This document shows, piece by piece, positions 46,501 through 61,133 of a stretch of 64,000 bases of DNA (within the stretch, counting starts at the first letter, position 1; each line of letters starts with the position of its first letter). The stretch comes from Syncephalastrum monosporum B8922. Taxonomy: Eukaryota; Mucoromycota; Mucoromycetes; Mucorales; Syncephalastraceae. A model generated the notes under the pieces. It saw only the letters and a program-made list of their open reading frames with translations. It was not told where the DNA came from and made no database searches. The stretch covers positions 310,001 to 374,000 of the forward strand of contig JNEN01001260.1 of NCBI GenBank assembly GCA_000697355.1, written 5' to 3'. The position numbers and the translations under genes are program-made.

Positions 46501-48946
46501 GCGGACTAGTGGGTTTTCGTTGGTCTGCAGCATCCACCGTTACTTTCGCGGGCCAACGAAGTATTGCGTCTTTGAAGCCAACTTTCATAAGATCGCTGTG
46601 CTCATGATTGGAAGTAGACGTGTCGAGCTGTAGGTCTTTCGAGTCAAGGAACGCATCCAAGTGCTCCAAACTAACTCTGGCATCGTTGTATGTCATAACT
46701 GCTTGTGGCATCACATTCAGTGGGTCGCGAAGCATGCTGAAGAGCACAATGCTCACAAAAGCAGTACTATGATGGGGTTATTATTGATATTGTGTTCCTG
46801 TCATATAAGCTTACCTCGGATCGAGTGTATTTTTCTCGACTAAAGTGTACCATGCAAATGAAATTGTCGCCACAAAGATCGGTGCCAGAAGCCATATGAG
46901 TGTGAGGATTGTGTTCTGAGTATACAGCTTGAGCAGCTGTACCAGTTCTTCGCTGCGAGCATTCTTCGCTGCATTGTTTAGTACGATACGGACGCATTAC
47001 TTTAGCTAAAAACCTACAGAAATGACTTGCTCCCATTTTCGTTCCCAGGCGAGAAACTTTGTAGGATGAATATTATCGATCAAATCTTGTAAAAGCCTAG
47101 TCCTCCAAGATTTTGCCTCAGAAAGCTGCTTTTGAACTTCGACAAGACGGCGGCTAATAAAATGTGTCGACGGCAATGCCACCAGCATGACGACAAGCCC
47201 GGCGAGGAAGGCATCACCGAGAATGTAGTAGAGAAATATGACACCTGTCAAGATTTCGAGAGGGCACGTGTAAAAAATCTGCGTATCGTTAGTTTTGTGG
47301 CTGCTCATTTGGATATGTGCTTACATGCAGGTATGATGCAAGTTCAGCCAGTCTTTCAGCATCTTGGCTAAGCATCGCTGTTTGTCTATTTTGAGCGTCC
47401 TCGTTTGTTTCCATGTGAGATGCATCACCACTGCTTGGCGCATCGTGCATGGGCTGCGTATACCGCAATGTATGGGCGTAGATTTCCGAATTTAGCATGT
47501 TATTAAGGGTGACATGCCACCGGCGTCCCCATAGCAATGTCTGTGATGCCACGAGTGTGCTGATAATGTTGCAAATAAATATAGCAGCGCAGTAAAGATA
47601 ACCGAGCTCGTATGGTTGATCCTTGGAGTCTTGGATGAAATTGAGGAGCTTGTAGAGGAAGTATGGATTGGCGTAGTGGAAGGCGACAGCCGAAATAGCT
47701 GTGACGAACTGCAGGTGGATGGAGCGGCGGTTGGCGCGGTATATACGTGCGACAAGATTCTTATATCCACGTAAAGTCTTAAAATGACGGTAATTCTCCT
47801 TTGCGCGCTGTCGGAAAGGTAAGGCCCAGAGCTGAGTATCATCGAGGCTTTTCCTGTAGCCTGCAAGGAGCAGCGAATTGATCCATCCGAAGGTGACTGA
47901 AGACAAGGGCGACGCACTGGCCTCTGAGCTGAGAATGCGACCCTAGGGCGAGTGAGACAATGAGAACCGGTCGAATGCGGCACCTCAAAAAAGGATACAT
48001 ACACTTCGTACGACTCTGCCGTCATGTAGCACGAGGATGCCACCATCATCTCCGTCGATGTCGAGGAGCTCGCCCTGATCTAGCTCACCGGGTGTCGTTA
48101 CGCTAACAAGCCAGATGGTAATGCAGATTATCAGATCAATCGCTGCAAACGTCTTTTCGATGGTCGAGGACGTGGCCCAGTTTGCATCCGATCCAGTGAT
48201 AAAGTAGGAGAACGCTCTCACGATAGCGGATGAAGAAGCGAGGGTATAAAATATGAGGAAGTGAGGGTTGTACAACGTGAATTTGGATGGCGAAACAGGA
48301 TCTGCCGGCGTCGTGAAGGACTTGATAACGAGAATTAACATGTAAATCTAGACAGATACATGAGGTGAGTCGAGCTTGCGAAGATTGCTGTGTATTCTCT
48401 ATCTGTACCCGGGGAAGTAAGGCTAATCCCGGATCAATGGCTTGATAGGAGGGTGTTCCGCATTGATCAGGGCTCTGTTCAAGAATGGCACTTTCGAGAC
48501 GCCAAGCGAAGAGGAAGGCCCAGCAGCTGATCTCGAGAAGAATAAGCACCAGAAGAAAGAGACTCCTTCGGAGGATAGCGGCATCTTTTGTGGTGGGCAA
48601 CCGCAGACAATGGGCGTCGTAGTCAATTCCTCGTAAGCGGGCCAGGCGCCAAGACCGAAAACGACGACAAACATTGAAGAATAAAGAGAGAATTAAGAAT
48701 ATCACGGGCAGCACAGCATCAAATACACTAGCGACAATTGAGTAGTAAGCACTGGCAGTACTTGTTCTGTAACTATAACTTACGTCTCCCGTGCACAGGG
48801 ATCCAATTCCAGTGGATGCGAATCGTGCTATGAAAATAAGGAACAATCGATCCGAGATTATGCAAAGAGCCCAACGAGAAATAAAGAAGACGCGGTCTTA
48901 CATCTGAATGCCTTGCACAGCCACAGAAAGGCGAAGCGAATTTCAT
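43502..48946 (-). CDS. ABCC (MRP-type) transporter with degenerate ATP sites
   Basis: A full-length multidrug-resistance-protein-like ABC protein of about 1,450 residues and many short introns. The start at 48946 (MKFASPFCGCARHSDH) leads into DPCARETVFDAVLPVIFLIL, typical of the TMD0 of the family. TMD1 begins after SSVTFGWINSLLLAGYRKSL. NBD1 keeps Walker A (GRPSSGKTS), the Q-loop (YVAQTAWIENGTVREN) and Walker B (VVLIDDVMSSLD), but its signature reads LTDAQ instead of LSGGQ. TMD2 follows an acidic linker. NBD2 is badly eroded: Walker A reads GRASAEKN, the Q-loop glutamine is K (YITKDGG), the signature is ISAVERQ, Walker B is LVVLEEA and the D-loop is lost; only the H-loop (VIPHRLQS) is normal. 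Frames remain open through all exons, so it is not simply a pseudogene. Probably in the vacuolar or plasma membrane; ATP use is doubtful. Confidence 0.85.
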
Positions 48947-50340
48947 AAGATTCGGCAGAAAGTGAGAATGCTATAGTGATGGTCCTCGAGAATGCACTTT
49001 GACAGAGTTTTGACACGGCAAAAAAACAAAGGGGCGTCGCAAAATGTGCCGCCTTGGTGCAACAGCTGACGCGCGGCACTGACACGAGTCAGGCACACAC
49101 TAACCATTACGGATATATGACAACCGCTTTATAAACACAATGCTGATGCGGCTACCAACCACACTCGATGTTGGTCGTTTTCAGTTCAACATACAGATGG
49201 GTTACATATTACCAGCGTTGACTTACTCTGAAAGCACTACGATGCCTTCAATCTGTCAGCACCTTTAGAAGCGTGTCAAGTCAGTCCAGGCTCTCGATGC
49301 GAGGACAGCACTGAAGGGAAAAGTACATGCTTGTGGCAAGCATGGATGGATGAAAAATAGCAGTAATATGCCATTGAGAAAACCGCTTATATCTTTGCAT
49401 TCGTCCTTCTTCGATGCTTTTACGTGCATATTTAAAATCACACTCCATGTTATATGTATATATATATATATACTGCCAAATGGCATTATCCGTTGGATAG
49501 CGTAATAAAAGCAGAAATCCTTTTAGTGAGAAGTACAACAGAAAAAAATCCCATTTTGCTAGCTGAGACATTCTACAGTTTTAAAATAGGTGCGAACCTC
49601 TCAATGCGGGAGCAAAAGACAAATTTTAGCCGACAGTGCTGGTGGGGCAGGAGAAATGAAGAGCCGATGGGTGACGAGCAAGTTACAGCTTTATGATACG
49701 TGATCAAGTCGTTCCTGTCAACTCATAGTATTCTATATAGGAAATAAGCTTACCACCAAAAGTGTAGTCCAGTGGATGGTAATTGTCGCAGGGAAGATAA
49801 ATAAAGTTTCTTCCATCTCATGTTCGCTTCTAAACCTTATCGTCAGATCCCGACTCGGTACTTTAGGGCGGGCTCGGGAGAAGATGTCAGCAACCTACGC
49901 GATACGCTGCGGCTCGTCTTATAGCCGTTGTCCCATAAAGCCATATGCCGAACGGCTTTATCATAGGACTACTAGTCGATACCCATGGGGCGGTTATACA
50001 ATCATGATGAACTCCTCTATTATTAGTTTCTTAGAAAAGCAAGCCATGTTACTCCGGGATTGCTTCCCGCTTTTCCGGTAAGGCCGATGCGCAGCGGAAA
50101 AAAGGGCACTCGTAATCAAAAAGAAGTATTTCCTGGCGTATGTTGTGTATTGAGATTATATTCAGTAAATACAAATGCATGCTAGATGAGACGAAAGAGA
50201 GGAGGAGAATCATGGGGAGTAAGGAAGACATAAGAGTCCTCTGTTTTCTGTTATATATGTACAAAAGTCTGTGTGTGATGTATAGGTTGTCCTTTTTTGG
50301 TTTTCGTTTTGGTGGTATCGGGGGCGTTGGCTGCGGTGGA
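48947..50340. other. 1.4-kb gap, Ecl1-like gene to ABCC gene
   Basis: Promoter of the ABCC gene and 3' flank of the Ecl1-like gene. It contains a TA run near 49455-49475 and nested inverted repeats at 49923-49961. No coding region supported. Confidence 0.5.
49923..49961. repeat. Nested inverted repeats
   Basis: ATAAAGCC (49935-49942) pairs with GGCTTTAT (49954-49961) across 11 bases. AGCCGTT (49923-49929) also pairs with AACGGCT (49951-49957). The two hairpins exclude each other. Function unknown; may be chance or an element end. Confidence 0.35.
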
Positions 50341-50808
50341 TCAGATAAAAAATTGGCTCCGTCGGGAAGGAGAAGTGGCAATGTTAGGCAACTTCTTGAC
50401 GCTCGGTCCAAGTTCAATCACTGGTGGCGACAGGTGTTGGTGGTGGTTGCAGCCATGGTGATGATAATCGTGACTTGAGTCGAACTTGGGCGAAGGTAGC
50501 GTATAGGACGGAATGGGTGATAAAGCAGGTGATGACGCAGACGATACGGATGAAGCAGAAGAGGACAGGCTGGGAGACGTGACAGATGATGTCGTTGATC
50601 GAGGGAAATTCTTGAGTTCCTGCCAGTCGTATCCGAGCAAAGGGTGGTGATTCAGGGCATCAGCACGGAGGCATTCTTCAGAGCAGTACAGCGAATTCTA
50701 AGGGAACACAGATATGAATATAAAGAAGGACCGAGCACTGTAGTCAGTACTTACAGAAAAAGCGCTGACAGCGTTATCGCAGTAAGTGCACCAGTTAAGG
50801 TCGCTCAT
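50341..50808 (-). CDS. Ecl1-like life-span regulatory factor
   Basis: A small protein of about 115 residues in two exons. Exon 1 encodes MSDLNWCTYCDNAVSAFS. Exon 2 continues NSLYCSEECLRADALNHHP. The four cysteines (C-x2-C, then YCSEEC) match the zinc-binding core of the fungal Ecl1/2/3 family, whose members extend chronological life span and respond to nutrient and zinc limitation in fission yeast. The remainder is serine-rich and disordered, with a histidine cluster (DYHHHGCNHHQH) that may also bind metal. Join TCT|GTAAGT..CCCTTAG|AAT keeps frame. Role in this organism is inferred from the family only. Confidence 0.7.
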
Positions 50809-53800
50809 GTTTAAGAGTCGTTGTGTGTGAGGAAAGAAGTGTGTGTGTGTAAAAAGGTAGGCCAAGAGATGCAGGTTATATATATAGATTGTGGATCCCC
50901 GTCACAACCAAAGCCAGTGCTCGCACGCCCCTGAACAGAGGGAAACTGATGTATGGCAAGTGAGTTGATTTTGATTGGCCAAAAATGAGGAAATGGCTCA
51001 ACTCGTGCGCAAAATTCGGCCAGCTGGTAGGCCCCCCATTACTCACATCCCCCCAATCGCACAACTTGGTCATTGGCTGGCATTATCCCTGGCCAATCAG
51101 ATAGAATTTATGGTGCTGGTGATTGCTTCCGAGAAAGCTGCTTTCATCGTGATAGCCTACCGCTGATAATAGTGCCGTGCTGATTTGCGGCTGCAGTCAG
51201 CTTTACTTGTGATAGGACGTCCCCGACAGGTGTGTCCCTTCGTGGCGACTAAGGTAACTTCCTGAAATTAAAGACAAAGGCTTAAAATTTCTGCATGGCG
51301 AAAAATTTTTTCATATTTACGTCTTGGAGCACGTAATCCATAATTGCACCACTTTGAATATCTATTTCTCATATACATACCCCCTGCCCTCAGGGTTTCT
51401 CCTTCTGCCATTGATGGAGAGACAGACAGGTATGCTGTTGACGAGAGGTTGCCTTACCCCGCCATGCATGTCGGTATTGCTTGCCCAATAGGTTTGTTGA
51501 TCGGATTTTGGTCTATCTCGATGTGATAAGGTCTAGAATTGGCGTCATACCATAGAAATTTTTTCACTTTTGATTTCCATATCAGATTCCTTTTTCCTCG
51601 TCATTGTGCACGGTCTCTCAATCTATCTCCCACGGAACATTTGCTACGACCAGACACACTTCATTTCACTCACGCACGAGGGGTCGGAGTGGACGGTCAG
51701 GGACGGTCAGGGCGATCCTTGAAGCACACACGTGCACCAATAGAAAACCCGCCAGCACACGCATACATGCACGCATATCAGTCAATTTGCCTGTGGGGCA
51801 AGGAGGCGCACCCCCTGCGCCTATCTTCCCGATACTTATCAGCTGAATTTATAATATGCGCTACAAGTCACTCTTGGTTCCTACTGCCATTTCACAAGTA
51901 TTCTGATTATCAAATTAGGCAAACGAGTCAATCATCAAGTACCGGGGAGTTCCGTGGGTGGCGATCTGTGTTATCTTCATTCTTTCTCCACTATTATCTT
52001 TGCTTACCCTTCCTTTCTATTTTCGCGATATATGAAATCGACAAACAAACAAAACCTAACCTGAACTCAAGTCGAAAAATCACCTGTCATAAACGTCGTT
52101 CTTTGTGGGGCTTGCCTGGTTGCTTTTTGTCCTATCTGATTTGTCCTTTTACATTAATCGAATAATAACTCAATATGACAGCTCTTTTCAGTCTTATCAT
52201 GATGTTTTCCAAACATATATTGCGTTTCTGTCAAAAATTTTATCATCATGGAAGTAAGGAGAGGCATGACTTGCGTCATTTCATGAGTTTCTTCTTAAAC
52301 AGCGAATACCACGTCTTGATGTGCAGACATACGCTACGAGCGTATAATACCACTAATTGACATTCTTCATTGTCCATCCTCCTTTCTTCACCTAGGTTTG
52401 TCCAATCAGTGAAGAGGACATGGCTCCCCGCACAGTATGAATTTCAAGTGATGCGATTTTATCGTTGTTATCATCGCCGACAGGCAGTTAATTCTATACA
52501 TATACTTGTCAAGTGTAAACAAAGTATAGATATCGGGTATAGCTAGCCTACGGACTTTCGTTCTGAAATCGGTCTGTGCATTAAAATTCACTTTTTCTAC
52601 ACATTTAAGCAGCTGGAACCCAGGGTTGTCGATACGCGCTAACGGCACGTAACAACTCCCCCACCTGTGACTGGATATAGTTATTTTGAACCACAGTTTC
52701 AAATATTTTATACAAATCCTTCCCCGTGGGCGTGGGACAGACATTTGGCGCACGGGCCCGTGTTTATGAGGGGGCCGTAAATTAGTTGTCAACGGTAGTA
52801 CCGGCCACTGACCGCCAGGTTAGGGGGTTGCAAACAAGGGAGAAAGACAAGAGGGAAATCAAGCGGAGAAGAGGGAGAGCAGAGGAAGAACGAGAAGGAA
52901 GTGGGGCCCAGACTTGTGCTGATGTCTCATATTTGCTGCAAAGACATAGATCTGCTTCACTTACACGCAGAGGAAAAGCGGGAAAAAATTTCTGGAGGGC
53001 GAAGACGTGAGAGGACAGAAGGGGAGAAGAAGCAGGTATGAAGGAAGACAGGAGCAAAGGAAAGGCGCAAGACTGTAAGTTACATCTACAGTGGATGGAG
53101 GCTGATGACAAATAAAATGATGGAACTTTGACACGATCACTCACACTGGTGCATGGAAGAGCAACAAATGGCAAAGGGACTTAAGAGGAACTCGTACTGG
53201 TTACGTTGCCTTACTTAGTCCATACTTCTAGCCATCATCCTGTATATACGTACTTACTTAGAAAGACTTTAAGAAAAATAAAGAAAAGAAGTCGAAATGT
53301 GAGAAATTAGTTGTCTTTCATGATACAGGCTCGCATCGGTGGACTTCCATGTGATTACATGAACCGCGTCTACTAATGGCAAAAGAACGCAGGGAAAAAA
53401 GACCCTGACAGGGATTGACGTCAGGTATTTGTCGCGTTTATTCAATGCCCTACTGGCTTACTTGCTATCACGCGGCTCACGTTGACGGCTGCAAAACGAG
53501 TCGTTCTGAGAAGGGTATTAATATGGGCTCTGCGGAAGTGATGCCATATTGTATGGCTTATCTGCCTTCTCTATGTCTCTCTTAGCAGTCTTAAAATCAG
53601 AAAGAAGACTTATGCAATCTTGCTCATGTCAGTAGAACACCGAGCAAAATGCTGGTGTTAATTAAAAAAGAAACGGAAATAGTGTACTATATGACCTGAT
53701 AGCAGGATGAGTGGAATTTGCGTGAGGCCAAGATTCGGCATCTGCGTCGCGTGCAGAATTAAAAGTTAGTTAGGAGAAAATTACTTTTTATATAAGATAA

Positions 53801-54848
53801 CGCCTTTGAGCGAATCACACTCAATCATTTGATCGAAGACTGCATTAGCTAGAAATTTGTGTACTAAGCGCCATGTTCAATGATAATTTTTTCCAATAGC
53901 AGACTTACGCTGAAAAAATTTATTAGCTCTAAATCTTGCTTTGTGACTTCCTAAGTATAAGCTAAACTACAGTATCTGACGTACTGAAATGTTCAAATAT
54001 GTTACTATGTATTGAGTTATGAGGTCGCAAACAAGCGAATAAGTAAATATGACTTGATTTTTCCTCGTCGACTATTTGACGCATACATGTCTGCCTTTTT
54101 GTCTACTAATGTGGTATTTACTGACTATGCACTTTCTGTTCAGCACTCTTACAGCTCTAGTGTTGTCGGTGCAACATTCTGTTAATGAGATATTACTGTT
54201 TTATCATGTAGATCCAGGGGATTCCTCAAGTCTTCGTGCTGCCAATGCCTGTACTAGCTCTTGGTCTCCACTAGTACCTTGGCAGGAAGGGGATCAAGAC
54301 AATTGAGAAAGGTTCGCTAGAATAGCTGAAGACAGCTGTAGCTTGTCGCATTACTGCTAAAGCCATCATTCCAAGGGTCATATCTGCCAACCAGGCATTG
54401 TTGGCAAGTGCGCATCTATATAAAAGGATAACGCTCAAGAACACAATATTATGTAGACTCAAGGTTCAAGGTGTTTCTTGGACAGTTTACGTTCGTTATT
54501 GTCCGTCTGTCTACTGTCCTTTATCCCGCCTGTAGTCAGATCAGCTTTGGCACCAGCGAGCATCGCCGCACATACTGTGATGGGTATGCGGAGGCAAAGC
54601 GAATGAGTCTAGGGAAGTTCTTTCGGTATCAGACAAGGGTCGGATACATTGGACTTACTAAGGAAGGATGTGCTGAATAGCCATTGAACTGATTCCGTTG
54701 ACTACAGAAAGCTTTGGATGCCAGGACGGTTGCGGGTGTGCATTATTCGCGTTCTTATGCAGGTGCGGCGGTGTATTCGTGCTTTTCGGATCCCAATTTT
54801 CCTTCAAAATCCAGGCGCAGATAATGTATATAATCACCCTTTGCAAAG
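50809..54848. other. 4-kb gene gap with repeat copy B
   Basis: The largest gap in the window. The left end is the promoter of the Ecl1-like gene and the right end that of DDX41. Repeat copy B lies at 52603-53366. Open frames here (for example 51539-52165 and 54076-54306) have translations without domain-like blocks or codon order and are not called. The stretch 53560-54060 is strongly AT-rich. I see no transposase, reverse transcriptase, tRNA or terminal repeat. Confidence 0.55.
52603..53366 (+). repeat. Dispersed repeat, copy B
   Basis: Related to copy A at 17841-18385, same orientation. Shared words are GTCGATACGCGCT (52628), CCACAGTTTCAAATAT (52691) and TACGTACTTA (about 53247), followed by AAAGACTTT. 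Between them lies a purine-rich block (52830-53050) that is longer than in copy A. No coding capacity or ends recognised. Confidence 0.6.
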
Positions 54849-57354
<2,506 letters not shown>

Positions 57355-57584
57355 TATTTTGAGGGTGAAATGGCAGTGGTTTCTTTACTATGACGTATTG
57401 AGAAGGAGCTTATTTTTAAGCTATCAAAAAGCGCGGATGTCCAAAAGCGGTCAAGCCAGCAATTGTTGGCATCGAATTCCCTTCTCCCTTTTCACAACCT
57501 TTTTTCCACTTTTAAATAAATCGAATTTTTGCAAATACAGCAAATCGTCCTCCGGCGCACCTTATAACGACACGCAGACCTACT

Positions 57585-60093
57585 ATGGATGCAGAGGAAA
57601 CAACAGAGGCATCCAACTACGATGACAGCGGCCATCGCGCAGTGCAACAGTTCTTAAACCACTGTCACCTGCAACATTATCTTCCACTTTTCCTCACGGA
57701 GGGCTTCGACTCTCTAACGTCGGTAAGTAGCAGATGTTGCACTGGTCTCGTACTGTCCGAAGGCCTCTAACAACATATTAGCTTTATGAAATAACAGAGG
57801 ATGATATGGTCGCCATGGGTGTGAAACGAGGACATCGCCGGGTATGTACGACTCAGCCTTCTCTTCCTCTCTGTGTTCTCTTTACTTTTTTTTTGTTCTG
57901 TATTCTTCTTTTTTTTTTGGACCCCGCTGCGGGAATGTTCAAACAACGGATGGAACATGATGCTAATCAGTTCATATAGTTGATCCAGCGAGAAATAGCC
58001 ACTTTGAAAGGAGTACCACGCAGTCAGCCTCTGGTGTTGAACTCTTTGGAAACAAGTGAGTGAGAGAGCTCATTGTGAAAAATAGCTATTAAACCACTAA
58101 ACGATGATCATTCCAGAAACTTCGGCAATGTTCTATAGACCTGAGAATTTGCAGGGCGGCGACATTGAGTCTGCTGAACAGGGAAATGGCAACAGTAGCA
58201 CAAGCACAAGTGGTTATAGTTCCATGCCTGGTTCGGTTTCGAACCGGCTGAGTGTCTCCACGGGTAGCGGCAGCTGTGGTAGTAGCGTTCCTACGGACAT
58301 GAGCGGTAGTAACGGTACAAGCGCCAGTAGCGGTAGTGGCAGCATAAGCAGCAGCAGCAGCGGCGGCGGCGGAAACAGCCGCAAACAGAGTACAGTCACC
58401 AACGCGAGTAACACCACTGCCAGCAGCAGCAATAACAGCGCCAGTAACATGTCTACCGATGCAACGCCATTGACTACACCAAATACAGATGGCGCAAACA
58501 GCATCAACAGCAAACCAGTACCCCCTGCAGCCGTCACCAATGCACTTCATACTGCCCGAGGCGCAGGCGACCTCGGATTCTCATCTACCGAAGACGACGA
58601 CACTGCTGGCTCGACGATCACTGCTACGACCACTAAGGACCTCAGCAACAGCAACGGCAATAGTGGCGGTAGTGGTAGCATTGCTGGTAGTGTTAGCGGA
58701 CACCAGCCCAAACGCAAATACAGGCGTCACCCGAAGCGAGACAAGAATGCCCCTGTAAAACCACCCTCCGCTTATATTATGTTCTCCAATCACGCACGAG
58801 CCCAAATGAAGGACCAGAACATGTCTTTTGCCGATATGGCTAAATCAGTTGGTGACCAATGGAAAAATCTTAGCCAGGAAGAAAAGCAAAAATATGAACG
58901 TACAGCCATGCAGGCAAAAGATGAATACTTGGTGGAGCTCGAGCAATATCGGAAAACTCCCGAATATCATGTAAGCTACTTTATTTTACTCTAAGTCGGT
59001 ATACATTAAGCACCCACATAGAAATACCAAGAATACCTGAAGGATTTCAAACACAAGCAAGAAGCCGCTAATAGGCTTATTTCACGCGCTCGACGGCGAG
59101 CTCACAAAAACGTCGGTTCACCGAGCAGTGGCAGCCTGGCTGATTCAAGCTCCAACGGTGGCAACGGCAACGGTGGCAATGGATGTTCTTCAGCGAGCAG
59201 TGGTGGTACCGATAGCCTCCAACCCCAAAATGACGAATCGCCTGCAAATATGGGAGAGTCTTCCATGGCCCCCGGAGACGCGCGCTTGGACCAACCAAAT
59301 GAGACTTTATCCGATGATGCACGCGCTGCTATGCAGCAGCAAGTATTCCTGGTGAAGCCGCCGCCGAAGCAAGACAAAGCACGCCCTCCAGTGGTTTGTG
59401 ATTCTTCATTCTGGTTCGAATGTTGTTCTAGCATCCGATCCATGTTTGTAAACATGACACTTATGTACATGCTTTATCCTTTGATTTTCAAATACATGTA
59501 GCTCCCCCGCTGCCGGTACGATAACATTGCCGACCTTCAACCACAAGGCGAAGAGGCGGCACAGTCCACGGCAACCGTCCCGCCTATCGAACTGCCACCA
59601 CCGCGCGCCTTCACCGGAGAACATCAGCACGAAAGACTCCCCTCCATCTTCTCCGGCGCAGCAGAAGGTCCGTACACAGAATCTCACAGGGTATGCCCTC
59701 CGTTCCCGAAGATCCGCAAACGTGACACCAGATATGGCGCAGGTTAGCGGATCTCAAGAAACTCCTGAACCCAATGGATACCACGAGCAGAACGACAAGA
59801 GATTTCTCCACACAAAGGATCGTCATACGCTACCACCTCCACCTTCACCAAGAAAGGATAGTTCACGGTTGTTACCCCCGCCGCAAAAACAGCCTATCAA
59901 GAAACGTCCCCCCGCCGTTCCTGCATCTTCGTGTCAGCCAGGCGCTGCTGCCACGGTCAATAGCCCTGCTACTGTAGTCGCACCGATAACGGCAACTAAG
60001 GCAACGAAAGCTACAGAGGCTAGAGCGGATAAAGCGGTGAATCTGCAACCAGCGAAAGACTCTCAGCAGGATCAGAGTGGAAAAGCGTCATGA
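57585..60093 (+). CDS. SAM-domain plus HMG-box transcription factor
   Basis: Roughly 690 residues. A SAM domain occupies about residues 15-75 (VQQFLNHCHLQHYLPLFLTE, LYEITEDDMVAMGVKRGHRR), a fold for protein oligomers or RNA contact. About 180 residues of S/G/N/T-rich disorder follow. The HMG box runs from PVKPPSAYIMFSNHARAQMK through SVGDQWKNLSQEEKQKY and EYLVELEQYRKTPEYHKYQ, with a basic KRKYRRHPKRDKN run in front. The tail holds RYDNIADLQPQGEEAAQ and LPPPRAF, then a P/K/T/A-rich end. A 52-base intron at 59691-59742 (CACAGG|GTATGC..GCGCAG|GTT) is needed to join two good frames; without it the protein would stop early. Likely nuclear DNA-binding regulator. Targets unknown. Confidence 0.88.
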
Positions 60094-61133
60094 CATCGTA
60101 TACCGAATATTTCTTTCTTTTCCTTTTTGCTTTTCATACCTGTTTCATGATGTTGCTTCGTTTTTGGTTTTCTTTTAGTTTTATACAATATAGCGCACTC
60201 CTTCCATTTGGCGTTTCTGCTTTAAAAATACTGCATATTTGATTATAGATCAGCGATGCTATTCCATCCGCATTTTGGACACCACTACAATCGGACGCTG
60301 AAATGTCAGGTAGGGCCCGTACGGGATCCAGGGTTGCATGCGACACAGGGATGAGAAGCAATGAGAAAGTTGCCTTATGAAGTATATGATTGTGGATATG
60401 TCTTGTGGATCGACAACGCGCGTTGGGAGGACAAGCAAAAACATAGCTCGTTCCGAGGAAAACGATATATTACATCTGATCAAGTGACAGACTTAAAAGT
60501 GAATGTCATAGGTCCTGATATATTATGGCAATATATCCATGCAGGTCATATTGTGTGCATGCACACCTGCTTCAATGTGAGCTATAGAGAGACACGTGCT
60601 AGAAATATGGATTGCAACGGCGAGGACCATGTTTATGCATGAAAATGGCAGATTTTCTTCGGCGAGAGAAGGCTTCAAATCGAAGCGTGATGTTATTCCC
60701 CCCCTTTTCATGTTATTATTTTCGTTTTGCGTGTCATCTACAGTACGTCTGCGTCGGCCCTCCATGTGGTTTTGACCAAATAAGGATGTGGAGAACATGT
60801 CCGGTGAGAGAAGCGTCGCATTCGCATTTTTCTTATCAGGACGAAGTAAATCATAGCATGAACGCGCAGCATAGAAGGAATACAGAGCCTTAATACCGAC
60901 TGTTCTGGCCTAAGTTGTAGGCAGTACAAAGAAAAGAAAAATAAGAGAAGAGAAGAGTATATGTACGCTAAGTAGGCTTTGCTCGGATGGTCCAAAAAGA
61001 TCACCCGTGAAGAGAGAGTCAAAATGATGGATGGCAGTCACACAGATTTTACCCCTCCCGAGCGAGTTACTTTGGATTGAACAAGAGTGGAGGTGCCACG
61101 CCCAAAGAGCAAAACAAGAACAGAACCTGGGTC
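60094..61133. other. 1-kb gap, HMG gene to Mrp51 gene
   Basis: 3' flank with T-rich runs (60110-60180), then AT-rich DNA. No supported gene. An open frame continues upstream of the Mrp51 start to about 61020 without an ATG and is treated as leader. Confidence 0.45.

Noticed and set aside
51539..52165. Open frame of 208 codons in the 4-kb gap
   Set aside because: Translation lacks domain-like blocks, is rich in H, S and C in random order, and has no promoter or intron context.
59742..59977. Alternative last exon of the SAM/HMG gene in another frame
   Set aside because: The chosen join gives a continuous P/K/T/A-rich tail to 60093, while the alternative ends in histidine/arginine/leucine-rich sequence typical of a shadow frame.
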